A model generated the notes under the pieces. It did no database searches. It saw only the letters and a program-made list of their open reading frames with translations, and was not told the DNA's origin. Source: Climacium dendroides (Eukaryota; Streptophyta; Bryopsida; Hypnales; Climaciaceae). From it: DNA of 64,000 bases. The stretch spans positions 16,425,029 to 16,489,028 of the forward strand of contig OX467083.1 of NCBI GenBank assembly GCA_950106755.1, given 5' to 3'. Positions 1 to 13,100 of the stretch are shown in pieces. How positions within the stretch are numbered: the stretch's first letter is position 1; every line of letters starts with the position of its first letter. A program made the position numbers and the translations under genes.

Positions 1-664
1 GTAGGAAATGATGAACAATTTGTTGGCTTGCAATTGCAATTGGTTGACTTTAGACAAGCCAATTACAACTGAAGGTGGTACATATATTCCATACATAGAG
101 GATGCTGTAAAGGGCTTGGAGGCAAAAGCTGGAACGAAGAAAATTCCATAAACTTCCACCAGCGTTGATCATGTTGTAGCATTGCACATGCCTGTGGCGG
201 ATGTCACTAGAGATGTCTAATGTGGCAGGAGGAAGACCTTCATTCAAATGTCTAGCAATACACAAGCTACGACATCGACAAGGATATGAACATTGTAATT
301 AGAACATAGGATACTAAGAATAGTAGTGTCCTCATGAAATGCTTGCATTAGTTTGCTGATATGAATGAGCACTTCACTCTAGACTGTATGACCAAATCAA
401 ACATGAATAATTTCTATTGGCAAAAAACTGTTACCCAAGAACAAGTTCCATGCAAGGCTTGCACTATTATTCCACTACACATAGATGATGTATTTCATAA
501 CTTAGCACATACACTTTCCTTCTTCCTTTTTTTTCAATTCTCATATATTGTAGCCCCACTTCAATGTAGTCATTAGCAGAAATGAGTTTATTTGTTGCAT
601 ATTCACTTTGATAAAAAATATTCTATATCTTCAATGTTTCAAATATAGAATCAGCATGCAGTCA
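1..664. other. No gene recognised
   Basis: AT-rich DNA with only short, interrupted frames and no domain or splice pattern I recognise. It runs into the tandem array on its right. It could be decayed transposon coding sequence, but nothing specific supports that. Confidence 0.4.
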
Positions 665-2930
665 CTATTGTATCACTCCTTTTTTCCTAAAATGTTTTCC
701 TAGAATCCATCCTTTTTTTCATAAAATGTTTGGGGGTGTTTCAAAAACATTTCTAAAATTCACACATTTTATTTTTTGACACAAAAGTTGGTTTGTACAA
801 GCTTTTGTTGCCCACACCTTTTTTCTTCTTGAAGGGCATTATCTATCTTGTTTGCAGAAAGAATGTCCATAATGCTCCCTTTCTTGTTTGGAGGACCGAT
901 GGTTCATTGGTATAAGACACATTTTATTTTTTGCAACTTCTATTTTCCATAAAATATTTTGGCTTCAATTGAAAAGGGCTTTTCTGAATCATAGCCTTTT
1001 TTCCCATTATGACACTAGTAGTATTGACAAGGATTTCTTCATTTCATGTCCAATTCCCCCCCTATGAGACATTTAGGGGGTTGTGAAAACAATTTTCATA
1101 ATTCACACCCAATTTTCCTCCAAGCACTTAAGGTGGTTTGTATAGACTTTTTATTTTTATTTTTAATCAAAACCTTTCTTTCCAAATCTTTTGTACAAGA
1201 CATATTTTTTTCAACTCAAAAAGGATGTCCATTACACTCTCAATTTTTTTATAAAACGATTGTTGGTATAAGATACTTTTTTTTTTTAGAAATAATTTTT
1301 TTCATAAAACATTTTGGATTAAGCAAAAAATTGAAGGATTTCTATTAATCATAGTCCATTTTTCCTTTAGAACAATAGCAGTAGTGCAATAATGATTTCT
1401 TCATTTCACACCTTATTTTTTTGTAGAATAGAATGAGTAGGTTCTAAAAAATATTTTTTTATTCACACCCTATTTTTTTCTACACTCATGTCTCAACCTA
1501 TACAAGTTTTTCTTTCCCATACCCTTTTTTTTCTAAATGGCATTTTTTTTTGGCGGAGAGGATGTCCATTATACTGTCACTTTTAAAAAAAGGACCGGTG
1601 GTTAATCGGTATAAGGTACTTCTTCTTTTCAAGAACTTCATGTTTTCATAAAATATTTTTTGTTTATTTCAAAACAACTCTTATTGATTGTAGCTCAATT
1701 TTTCATTATGGCACTAGCACTAGTGGAAAAAAGATTTTCTCATTTTGCACCCAATTTTTTGTCATGAGACATTTAGGAGGGGTAGAAAACTATTTTCATA
1801 ATTCACATCCAATTTTCCTTCGTGTGCTTAGGGAAGGTTCTATAGGCTCTTCTTTTCCTAAAACCATTTTTTCCAAGAAGGCATGATTTGTTGTCAACCT
1901 AGAAAGGATGTCCATTATGCTTTGATTTTCTCTAGAAACGAGTGTTGGTATAAGACACTTTTTGTTTTTTGCAAATTATTATTTTCATTAAACAATTTGG
2001 GTTTACCTGAGAATTGAAGGATTTTTATTAATCATACCCACGATCATACCCCACTTTTCCCTTAGAATAGTAGCAATAGAGAAATACTAATTTTTTCATT
2101 TGACATCCTATTTTTTCCCATGACACAATTACTAGGTTGTAGAAATGAAACAATTTTTATTATTTGCACCCAATTTTCTGAATGCAGTGGTGGTTTTCAG
2201 TTTTCAAGGGCTCGTTTTTTCCTACACCCTTCTTTTTCCATAAGACATTAGTTCTGTTCATTGTGATGGAAGAAAATGTCCATTACACTCTATCTTTTTG
2301 GAAAAGGCCCAATGGTTGGTACAAGACATTCTTTTGTCACTAGGAACTTATTTTTTTTACATAAGACATTTTGAGTTTTAAGAATCACACCCCATTGTTT
2401 TCTTCTAACACTTGCAATAGTACTTGAAAAAAGGATGTTTTCATTTCATACCCTATTTTATCCATGAGACATATATTTGGGGTTGCCAACATGTTTTCTA
2501 CTATTTCCACCCAATTCAGGGGGGCTTCAAAGACAAGTGCACATATTTTTTCATTTGTGCATCCTTCATTTCCAAGAATACATTTTTATCCTTGTAATTA
2601 AAATGGCTCTCCATGCCACTTCGTCTTTTTCTGAGAAAAAGACTAGAGGTGGGTATTGTATATTTTTTCTGTTATGCAACCTTTTTTTTTCATTGAACAT
2701 TTCTAATTTAGGTGAAAGGTTTTTTTAATAGTACTCCATTTCTTCCTTATAACACCCATGGTACTAGGAAAACGATGTTTTTGTTTCACACCCATATTTA
2801 TCTCATGAGAAAATATGAAGGTTGTTAATTAGCACATCTTTACATTATTCTCCACATACTCTTTGAGTTTTTAGCTTCATGCCTACAAGCATTTACTCAT
2901 ATCCCCCCCCCAAAAAATTTACCTTAAATA
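665..2930. repeat. Divergent tandem array, monomer about 350 bp, six or more copies
   Basis: The same ordered landmarks recur down the segment. An ATGTCCAT block starts near 863, 1225, 1562, 1908 and 2276, with a degenerate one near 2603, giving periods of 330-368 bp. Each is followed about 40 bp later by a TTGGTATAAGACA-like block, then a CATAAAAYATTTTGG-like block, then TCATTTCACACC-like and TTCACACCCAATTTT-like blocks. Alternate units look more alike: the ATGAGACATTTAGG block occurs near 1060 and 1760, about 700 bp apart, which suggests a dimeric higher-order unit. No protein frame runs through it. It is an old satellite-like array, and both ends are approximate. Confidence 0.8.
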
Positions 2931-3339
2931 CACATTTTGAAAAATCCTTAAACTCTTCATATTTGTAGGTCTTAAAGCATGGAGGACAACATCACACTTC
3001 TTCATTCATCCTATGATAGTTTTGGGAAGCCTCAATGAAAGCTAAGCCCCATGGGTTTTTACCTTGTTGTTGATTTTTTACCTCAACCTGAAGTGACTTT
3101 GTAGAATCTGCCTAATGAACTCGACGTTGATGTGGCTTCTTCTTGTCTCATGTGATGTCTTCAAGAAGTTCACTATGTATTTTGTGATGTTCACATTGAC
3201 AATCTTGTCAATACTGACATAACTTAAAACTCTCAAGTCACTGTGGATGTCTACCACGACATCATATATAATTCTCGTTCTCCTAGCTCAAAGCCTGCCG
3301 ACTTTGTGACATTGCAAAAGACATCTCCTGTTTGGTGAA
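2931..3339. other. AT-rich spacer
   Basis: No gene or repeat is recognised between the tandem array and the CACTA-type terminus. Short frames here are interrupted and carry no familiar motif. Confidence 0.35.
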
Positions 3340-3370
3340 AACAACCCGAAAAACACCAGTTTCTTATAGT
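3340..3370. mobile_element. CACTA-type transposon terminus (orphan end)
   Basis: Read on the minus strand from 3370 the sequence starts CACTATAAGAAACTGGTG, the canonical CACTA/En-Spm terminal form, followed by a GTGTTTTTCGGG subterminal block. It closely matches the right end of the CACTA element at 23554 (CACTATAAGAAACCC). I found no partner end with a matching 3-bp target duplication in the window, so it is a lone end. The element body would lie to the left and may be deleted. Confidence 0.55.
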
Positions 3371-4708
3371 GACAACCACTAAACAAAGTTGTTAGATTTG
3401 AAGGGACCCCAAATCCTTCAAAGCTTGTCAATACAATAGCAATTGGAGCTAAAAATTCTTCAAAAAGACACATTTGACAATTTGGCTCAAAATATCGAAA
3501 ATTCAATTAATTAGATTCAAATGGTGTCAATGTGCTAAAAATGGCTACAAGGATTTATAAGGGGTGTTTTGAGATGAGAATGATTTCCCTTTCATACTCT
3601 TCCACGGACACCCACGTCCTGTCATTTTCAAGTAGTAAACTTATCACTTAGAATTTTCATCCTAATTTTTCACTTTTTATTTTTTACATTGAATCAAAAA
3701 ATTAGATTTTGGATAAAGACTCCAAAGAACAAATGATTGCTTCATTGGCCATTTTTAATGTAATGAAGTCCCTCACCACTTTTCCAACTTCAAAATCTCA
3801 TTGAAACCTAGTGGCAACTTATAATAACACCAAAAAGGATTTAAAATCTAACTTTTGAAGTTTGATTTTTCTATGAAAAATAACTAGCCTAAGCTCTTTA
3901 GTGGGTATAAGGAGTAAAAAAATAACTAACTTCAACCTCATTCTCATTTTGTATGCTCCCAAAACATTGGTCAACTTTGCTAACTTTAATTTTTATTAAT
4001 CTTAGGAGAATCTTGCTAGTTCAGGTACTCCTGGCTATTGAAATGTTTTGAAATGTTTTGTTAATTTTTAGTGAAATTTTACCACATCCCAAGTAATTTC
4101 TAAAAGTTTTTTATTGAGAATTTTGGTGGTTGACTATCTAGAAGAGGATCTTTTGACTATTAGAAAATTTTGGAATTTTTTTTAGAACCTCTTATGGAAT
4201 TCTTAAAAAAGAAGTGCAAACCCATTTCTTATTTTACACAATTTTTGAAGGAAAGTAAAATCTCACCACCTCCTTTAATTTTTGGTGAGTAGAGAATCTT
4301 TCACGTGGAAAAGAATCTTAGCAAATCGATTTGCCATTGAGTTCCTAATGTGATTTTAACCTTAGAATACTATCCTTTGGCCATAGAGACCCTCCATTGG
4401 TCCATTGTGATTTTCTTCCACCTTCAAGCTAACAATTAAGGTTTCTACTAAATTTGGAATTTGATTGGGAACTGAAATCCGTGGAATTTGGTTTAGAGTT
4501 TTCATTAGGTTTCTTTTGGACTTGTTTGTCTTGGGTTTGTCACATGGTGGTAGGTTTAGGCCATTTGGGCATTTGTACTTAATATTTACAATTTGTACTA
4601 ATTTGTGGTTTCTAACCTATTCATATGTGGGATTTGTTTCTACTTGGGTGAAAACATTGTAAATATGACCAAATTCTATATTGGTTTGTAATATACCTAT
4701 TTTCATTT
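3371..4708. other. AT-rich intergenic DNA, nothing recognised
   Basis: No convincing frame, repeat unit or terminus was seen. The only frames are about 60-70 codons long and show no family motif. Confidence 0.35.
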
Positions 4709-4711
4709 TAC

Positions 4712-4742
<31 letters not shown>

Positions 4743-4745
4743 TAT
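4709..4745. repeat. (ATTT)n microsatellite
   Basis: A run of about eight ATTT units that grades into TATATATAAA. Confidence 0.9.
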
Positions 4746-5640
4746 ATATAAAACTATATTTAAAATGGAAAAAATGGAAAAAAGGAAATAATGAGTCATT
4801 GAGTTCCAAGTGATAAAATGGGAACTCACTGATATCTATCAATTCCATCTTGCCCTGACCACCCTTAGCACCAATAATAACAAGGAGTGCACACATGACG
4901 CAACAACAAGGTGGCTTTGTAAAGAATATGCATTCCACATAATGCTCAATGAAAATATCCAAAGATTTATTTTACAAACTTTTCCTCCCTTACAAAGGCT
5001 AGTGGGCAATACTTAACTCAGAGACATCACAATGACTCAAGCAAACATCCCATATCTATACATGATTTGCATATTAATCCCCGAGCATTATCGTATTTGA
5101 AAGTACACTATAAAATACACCATAGGGTAGTTGTGACCTTCAAAGGTTAGGAAAAATGGAGAACCTAAGGCATACATATTTCTATAGATGATAGAACTTG
5201 CAAATGTCTCATTGCAATTAAAAATGGGATGGTCATCATGTTTGTTTTTCAAATGGAAAGTGACTTAATTTGTTTCAAAATCAAGAAGAACTTCATTGGT
5301 ATGCTGCGCTATATATGACAATCTATAGAGCTTAGTATGCACATATTGTGAGCTCATACTTTCAAAGGCAAGCACTATCCAATTACACGCAACAACCAAC
5401 TCATTAACTGGATTGACAGCTACATGGATTAAAAAATGGAAGTTGGAGCAAAAGTTGAAGTTATCATAGGCTAGGGACAACAAATTTGGAAGAAGACATT
5501 TGCAAATTCTATAGAGTGCTTGCCAAATGCAACCTTTAGAAAATTGTAGAACAAATGAAGGAACTAGAGGTCAAGCTCAAGACAATCAATAGACAACAAT
5601 CCTCATGATCAGCTAAGCAAAATCTTAGTTCATGTATACT
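4746..5640. other. Decayed sequence without a recognised gene
   Basis: Short interrupted frames only. The base composition is less extreme than the flanks, so this may be old retrotransposon coding DNA linked to the Copia-like fragment that follows, but no diagnostic motif is readable. Confidence 0.3.
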
Positions 5641-5830
5641 ACCATATCAAAATAGCCTTCCTAAATGGCTACTTATATGAATTAGTTTTGAACCACATTT
5701 TGCATTACTTGGAATATCCAAAGAACAGTGGAGTTTGGATACACCCCATTGATCCCACCAACTTGAAGAATTATCCAGAATCTTTAAGAACGCAAAGATG
5801 ATGAAAGAAATAAAGATCACAAACAGGGTG
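5641..5830 (+). pseudogene. Copia-like reverse transcriptase fragment (decayed)
   Basis: One plus-strand frame reads HIKIAFLNGYLYE near 5645-5683. This resembles the catalytic-region motif of Ty1/Copia reverse transcriptases, typically DVKTAFLNGxLxE, including the acidic residue after the leucine. The frame continues for about 40 residues (NSGVWIHP and onward) and then degenerates. No protease, integrase or RNase H was recognised nearby, so this is at most a fragment of a polyprotein. The call rests on one motif and could be chance. Confidence 0.4.
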
Positions 5831-6599
5831 GAACAAGGCATGTACCTACTTCCATCAAAAGAAATTTTGGAATGCTTCCTACAAGGATAATGCCCAATTA
5901 ATTTGCCAATTAAACCATGTTCTGTTTGATTTGATATTCACTCTCCACCTTCCTGTAAGGAACTGCATCGGCCTCGGCCTCATTCCTATCCTTTCGCTTC
6001 CTTAACACATTCATATTTAGTACCTCAATGTTTCCTCACTAATGATCGAGCACCGTACTTCTCTTTCAAACGTCTTCTAATGCTGAAACCTCACGTGAAA
6101 CTTGCATCACTAGTTTGTCTTGGGTGCAACTTAGCATGCATGTCATTGTGATTCACAATTCCATTGATGTGTACTATTTCTATTGTTTCTTGTTCCAATA
6201 AATGCTTTATGGCCTCACAAAGCCTATAAAAATGAGAGAAAGTTTCCTATAATTGTTGATTATTCAAATTTTTGATCTATTTGGCCTTACAAGTGTAATA
6301 AGGGTGAATAAATATTCTATTTTCCATTTTGGTGGTGTATTAAGGTCTAAAAGAGATTCTAATAGATATGAATCAAGCTAATAGGTTAGGATTTGAACTA
6401 GGACAAATGGATAGTAAGTTGTAAACTTTAGAATGAACAATTGCATCTTTTCTTCTTTCTTGTTTTGAAACTATAAGCCAAAGGTCAACTTGTTTTTCTC
6501 TCTCTCGTTCTAAAAGAGCATTGTGGCTTCACTTGTCAATTTTTCTGTGATGTACTACTTGCCAGTATAATATCAAATATATATTGAAAACTATTCTAC
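5831..6599. other. Low-copy-looking AT-rich DNA
   Basis: No gene is recognised. There is a short CTCTCTCTCGTTC pyrimidine run near 6500. Some stretches (5940-6130) are less AT-rich than the flanks but are not coding in any frame I can follow. Confidence 0.3.
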
Positions 6600-7970
6600 T
6601 TATTTGTGTATGTGCCAATCCAAGTGTTGCAATAAGATCTATCAATTGAGTTGTTTATACTTCTAGCTAAGTAAATTTGCGTGTTGTAGTATGCGCTGGA
6701 TAATTGATTGGTAAATCAATTTGTGCAAGTTCAATTGTCAATATAATTGTTGAGTGTTGTATTTGGGAAGTTTCTTATGAATCAATTTGACTAACAATGT
6801 GTTTGTGTGAAATATTGGTTGTTTGGCAATATACACACTCTGAGAAGTGTCAAATTGATCATTACTATGTGATTGGAATATTGCATGCACTAATCAATCT
6901 AATTGAGCTACCAATTGATGAAGATTAGTATGTAAATTTGTGTCTAATTATTGGAGGCAAAATTGTGTAAATCAAATTGAATAGAATTGTAAAAATATTG
7001 TATGAATATTCATTTATCAATTTGTGCATAATTATCCAGTAAGAAGTTGTAAACTAATTGGATAAGTGAATGATGAGTGTGTCTATTTAAAAACACAGTG
7101 AGTGGTCAAATGTTTGAGTACCTGATTGGGAAATGAATTTGCTGAAAGAATTGGTGATTGATCGACCACTAGTTTTTCTGTATCATGGTGAGTTTAAGTC
7201 TCTTTGAGCAATTGATGGAGATTATTATTGTACAAACTAATGTGTGATTGTTAGGGTCTTGTTTGTATGATTTAAGTCTAATAGAAATTGTAAGTTAATT
7301 TGCCAAGGGCAAATCAATGGTCTAAGTTGTTGTCAGTCTATTCAAGTTAATGGGTGCTTGAATTTGATTGTGGAACAAATCAACTGGTGATGTAGAGTTG
7401 AAGTGCATCTCCAACTAATTGGTTGGAATTACAAAAGAAGTGTTTTTGTATGTATGTGAGGGAAGTCATTTGTATTGCATATGCTAATTCACTTAGAAGT
7501 TATCATGCAAGGATTGCACAATTAAATTGTTGAGTTGTATGAATTGCTCAATGTCTTGAGTATTGTAATTTGTAAATTATGATGTGTTTGTCAAGGTGTT
7601 GTAATTGTTAGAAGCTCTAAGCATAGTTGGCGATTGACAATTAGACACAATGCAATAAGTTATCTAAATGTTCAATTTATCTAATTGTTGTGAGTTGGTC
7701 TAGTGTATATGCCTCCATTTGTTGTGTATGTGAGACTAATTAAAGTTTATAGTTGCCAATTCAACTGTAGTACTGAGGTCAATATGCAATACATAAAGGA
7801 TCTTTAGATTATTTGACTACTACACAATTCAATCTGTAATCTCGTGTATTTTTGGCAATAGGCAAATAATTCAACTATGTGTGTCTAATTGTTTCTGAAT
7901 TGTTTCCATGCAGAAGTTAGCAAATTAATTGATCACAGTTGCATAATTTTCCAAATTAAATCTAAATATC
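6600..7970. repeat. AATTG-word-rich degenerate repeat
   Basis: AATTG, CAATTG, TCAATTGA and AATTGG recur at irregular intervals of about 20-50 bp through roughly 1.4 kb, for example near 6650, 6705, 6735, 6890, 6915, 7020, 7050, 7205, 7315, 7420 and 7525. There is no open frame and no fixed period. It resembles the lattice at 10.6-12.3 kb and may be an old copy of the same class of repeat. Confidence 0.5.
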
Positions 7971-10118
7971 AAATTCTTGTTTGTATTGGTAATAGATATA
8001 GGTAGTAGTTGTTAGCTTATCTCTATATTGATATCCACTTCAAAATGAGAATTTTGACCATTTATAAATATATGATGTTAGGTTCACTTATGAAAAAATT
8101 TCAGAAGCAAATATGGACTCTAAATCTAAAAAATGCGTTAAAAACCAAAAAAAATGTTCTAGAAACAAAAACACATCATGTAGATTGTATTGACTTCAAT
8201 ACAATTTTCTTCTAGTGAAATTACTCTAAATCACCCTAAAATACAAGGAGATTAAGTGCATTGGCAATACACTAATCATTTTTTGATGATTTTTTATGCA
8301 AGGAGGAAATTTTTATTTGAAATCCAAATAGTAAAATATTACAAACAAACATTTAGAATATGATTGTGGAAAAATTTTCAATAACTTTGACTTCACAAAT
8401 ATAAGATAGTACACTTGAAGTTAGAAAACGATGTTTTTTCTTGAAGCTGCCTCAATATAGCTAACAAAGTTTGACTCCTTTTAGAATGTGATTTGAGAAT
8501 AAATTTTTTTGACAATTGTTTGCCTTACATTTTATTAGATACATACATACCAAATTTCAAAAGTTGATGAATACTTTTGCAAAAGATGTCCAAATTGCCC
8601 TAGCTACCAAAAACATTTAGGGCAATATAACTTTTGATTTGGGTACCCGGTCAAAAAAAATTATAATCCCTCTAAAGAGCTACATGTTTACACCTTGTGT
8701 CAAAATTTCATAAACATCCCACCAAAATTAACTTCATAGAATCTATTGTTGGATTTTTAATTGTCATTTCAACAAACAATTGACCTTTAGGGATTAAGAA
8801 TTCCCATTAGGTCAATAGCACTTGAATTGAATTGATTATTATTAGCTTTATGGTGTATCCCTTTATACATGTATGTAGTAGAGAGAAGGGAATTTTTTTG
8901 AAGAAGGGTGGAGTTGGAAAAAAATTGGACACTTAAATTTTATATGAAGATAGCTCTACTTAAAAAATTACATAAATGAATTTACAAAATATAGGGTATT
9001 GGACCCCTTGTAGTTTTTTTATGTAAAAGTATGTTCATCTTAAATGTAACAATTAAGGTAAATAGCTCCACATCAAATACCCTCTTAACTCAAGTATATA
9101 CCTTAAATTACAAAGAGTGATCTCCTTAAGGATTCAAAATATAGAAATCAATCTCGGGTCTCATGCCTTCTACTTCCCTTACAATTGACAATAGGGCCTC
9201 AGCACAGAACTTGTCTCCTTTTCAAATGGTCACATATTTATATAATCTAAGAGTCATCTATTTCACCAAGTATGCACATTACTACAAAATCCAACAACAG
9301 ATTAGAATCCAAATCAATATCGTTTCTTTGATATTCAACCATTGTGACAAATACAAGGCTTTAAAGACAAACCTAAAATGAAGGCAACTTAACTAAATTC
9401 AGAATGGAAAAAAGGTCCTCAACAAATTAAGAACTTTTTGGATTTCCTGGTGTATTTCCAAAATAGAAAAACTACATCACTAAAGAGATTCTTAGTGGAC
9501 AACATAGACAAATTAAAGAGTTTGCAGAAGATATCCATAGTGTAGTCTAGTGTGAAGGCATTCTAACTGATCCTGAATACACAACTTTCAATTATTTATT
9601 GACAAATACTCAAACTTAGTTGTTAATGCTAAATTGAAACTAGCTAGGATAAAAAAATGCAAGAGAAATATCATTAATAGTGCTAGAGGTTTGATTCCTC
9701 CGGTTAAGATTTTCTACCCTCATGATTGTTCTTCATGAAATTTGCATCATTCAAATCTCTAAATCAATGTAAGAATCTTAAAAAAACAAGATTAGGTTCC
9801 AAAAAATATGCACCAGCAAACTCTTGCTAACTAACGATAACATATACCTTTCGAGATGGCAAGGGACCCATTTGTTTTCTTGACATTTGCACAATTGAAG
9901 TCTGTAGCATATACAAGCAAATATATGATTCAATATGTAACAACAAATATATGTACTCTCCAAATACACATACCAAGATTGACTAATGGCCCATGCAAAT
10001 CAAGAATGGAGCTATTATAAATCAAAAAGGATTGAGGTGTACAAAAATATTTCAATTGGCGTTCAACTATATGAGGTATTTTCACTACAAATGGCAAATA
10101 ATACCACTAGAATTGAAG
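7971..10118. other. AT-rich DNA with one TTAA-family end
   Basis: No gene is recognised. The sequence GACCTTTAGGGATTAA (8782-8797) matches the right-hand terminus of the TTAA transposon family seen at 40-58 kb. A matching left end could not be placed. The rest holds short frames only. Confidence 0.35.
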
Positions 10119-13100
10119 CGTATGGGACTCTAATCTAGATTGTCTTTCAAGCAATGGACTCCACAATATTTTTGGTAAATTTTTAATTAAGTGATTTTAA
10201 GTGAAAAGAAGGCAACACCCTTAAATCACCCAAAAATATTTTCAACCTCTCAAAATTACCCTAACACATACTCTAAGAGGTTAGGGAAACCTCCTAGGCT
10301 TGTACCTCAATAAAAACCTCTAGATTGGACCTAAAATGGATAAAATGGGGTTCTAAAAATCAATCATAGTATACAATAATTGTAGATAAGTTTAGACCCT
10401 ATTCAGAAATATCTACACCAATAATAAAGTTCATTCCTAGAGAGGCTAAATTAAATAGGATTAGCTTTTACAATGACAAAAGGACAACTAATTAGAGAAT
10501 AAAACATACAAGAAAGACATACTTCCAACTAGTATTAATATAATTCCTTACAATTACACAATTGATTACTAAATTCATTGACACTCCATTCTTAATAACC
10601 ACCAAGGTTAAGTATCACCCCAAATAGTCTTCTTTTAAATCTTCAATACTTGAATCTTTTATCTTTCATCCAAATTAGACTTGACAAGCACAGGTCTAGC
10701 TTTGAACTCCCAACTCAACTTGCTGCAAATATGAATAGCAACCCCTTGAGCTTCCCATTTGGATTGGTCTCTTCACTAATCTTGTTTCCTACTTTGGGAA
10801 CACCCAAACCCACCAACTTGTTCTATCTTCAACTCAACTTCACCAAACTACAACAATTACACATCTTACATTCCTTTTATCCAACTTGAAATAATTCTCT
10901 TTTCTCTCAAACTTCTCAGCCATGACACATGCTGATTTCCTAATTGGATTTATGAAACTTTCCCATATTCCCTCTTGAAATTCATTCCAATTCAGTGGAT
11001 TGAATACTACTCCATTCCCAATTAGGAATTAAAACCTAATCACATATAGACTTTAAAACCAAATTGGAACATTCATTAAACTCATACATTTAGTCATCAA
11101 CTCCCAAATTTGGATTAGCTTGCAAACTGCCATCCTCCTACTTGGCAACATCAGCACGTCGTTCTAACTCCCAATTTTGAAACATACACATACATACAAC
11201 TCCATACATGTTACTTCACCACATCATACACCAATTCACTTTAATCCATACTTTATTAAGCCAAATTGGTGACATATCACCATTTACAAAAAATGTTTTA
11301 CTAACTGAATTGCTCCAACTAGCTTCTTTGTAACCAACACTCCATTCTAATTTGGACAACAAAATTCCTACTTCCAATTAGTTCTACGCTATTCTAAATC
11401 TCCACCATAAATATCATCACATCATCCCAATAGACTAGCATCATCATGCACAAATCCAAATAGGACTTAATCAATCTCCATACGCAGTCATTTTTACAAC
11501 ACTGTTCTCAGATACGCCGATTTGGAACTTAAACCTTCTACTCCACCACTTCGTATACTCCAAATTGGACCTTTGCAGTAACCTCTACAACCATTCACTC
11601 AACCAATTCAGACACACACACACAAAACTATAACATTCAAATACAATCTCATAACCATACTCAGACTCCAAATGGAAAATCAAATACACAACCAACTTGG
11701 GACTGGGACTTGCACTGGACACTCTTTGACAGTGGGTGCCTACCAAATTGGCGAATAACTTTTTAAAATCCCGAGCTAGATGGTTCCGCAACCAACCTAA
11801 ATATAGCAACCTCAAAAACGCACCACAAACTGCCAAATAGGAACCTCAAAAATAACTGCACACAACAAATACAAACACGAAAACCCAAATCAGCACTTCA
11901 TTGCACACAAACATACAACTAGGAATAAACAACAGTCCTAATTACTGACAACAAAACATAATCCAAATCAGAACATCAACAATAAAATCCAAGTTGATTA
12001 GACTACTGACAGCTCCAACTAAGAATTAACCAGCTTGCTTTTCCAATCTTGGAATCCCACACAGCCAACTCGAAACTACATTCTACCTTCCAATTTGGCT
12101 TCTTCTTCCGTCACCACTCGAGCAGCTCCCACTAGGCCACTTTTGATTGGAATCGAACACAAAAATGACCTCCAAATTGGTTAATAGACATACCCAAAAC
12201 ACCAATTTGGAACAAACCCAAGGAAACCATAACCAAAATCACACAAAACAAACACCAAAAATAACAAACAAAAATCCTATTAGTTTATTTACAATCATCC
12301 ACTCCAAACATCCAATTTTCCACATGCATTGACCTACGTGCATTTCACCAAGTCCCTAGATTCAATGATATTACATTTATCCATTCTTTTAAGACAAATT
12401 AACATCTTTTTCTCATTTAATCATGCACACTTCAATCCTAATTTTAGTTTGATTTGTGTAGTGCTTTCACATTTGCCCTAAAATCTTTAAAAGTCAAACT
12501 TACAATCCTCCATTCTTTTTAGGCATCCAAATCATATGAGCTCATGGAAAATATACTCAAACACGCAAGGTCAAACATAGATTGTAATCATCATTACATT
12601 TAAATTCAATTGGAATCACAAAACAATAAGAGACACAAAACAATTCACTGCCAATAGGGTAGCTAACTTCCCTCCATCTAAATGGCTTCATTTTATCTCC
12701 AAATGGAGAAAGCTTAGGCTTATTGAAAATCTATCTGCAAGGTGCACTACCCTTCTAAAAATTCAGCTCATTCTACCACATCATTCTTTTGCTATCACCC
12801 GTCAACATTGGCAATTTCCACTTTACATGGCAGTTCACCTCTTTGAACAAAATTGGCCACCTCATCCTCATCCAAACTCCAAATTGGACAAATCGTATCT
12901 TTTTGAAAAGCTAACACTGTAAGATACATCCTCTCTAAATTTCAACTCCATCCGTTCTGTTGTTCTTTCATTGTTGCTCTCTAAAGTTGGTAGTCCCTTC
13001 CAATTTAAAAAATAATAATTCTCTTCCATCAATCTCCACTCATTTCCATCTGATCTAAAGCTCCTCCATTTTCATCCATTTTTCTCCAAAAAAATGGTTA

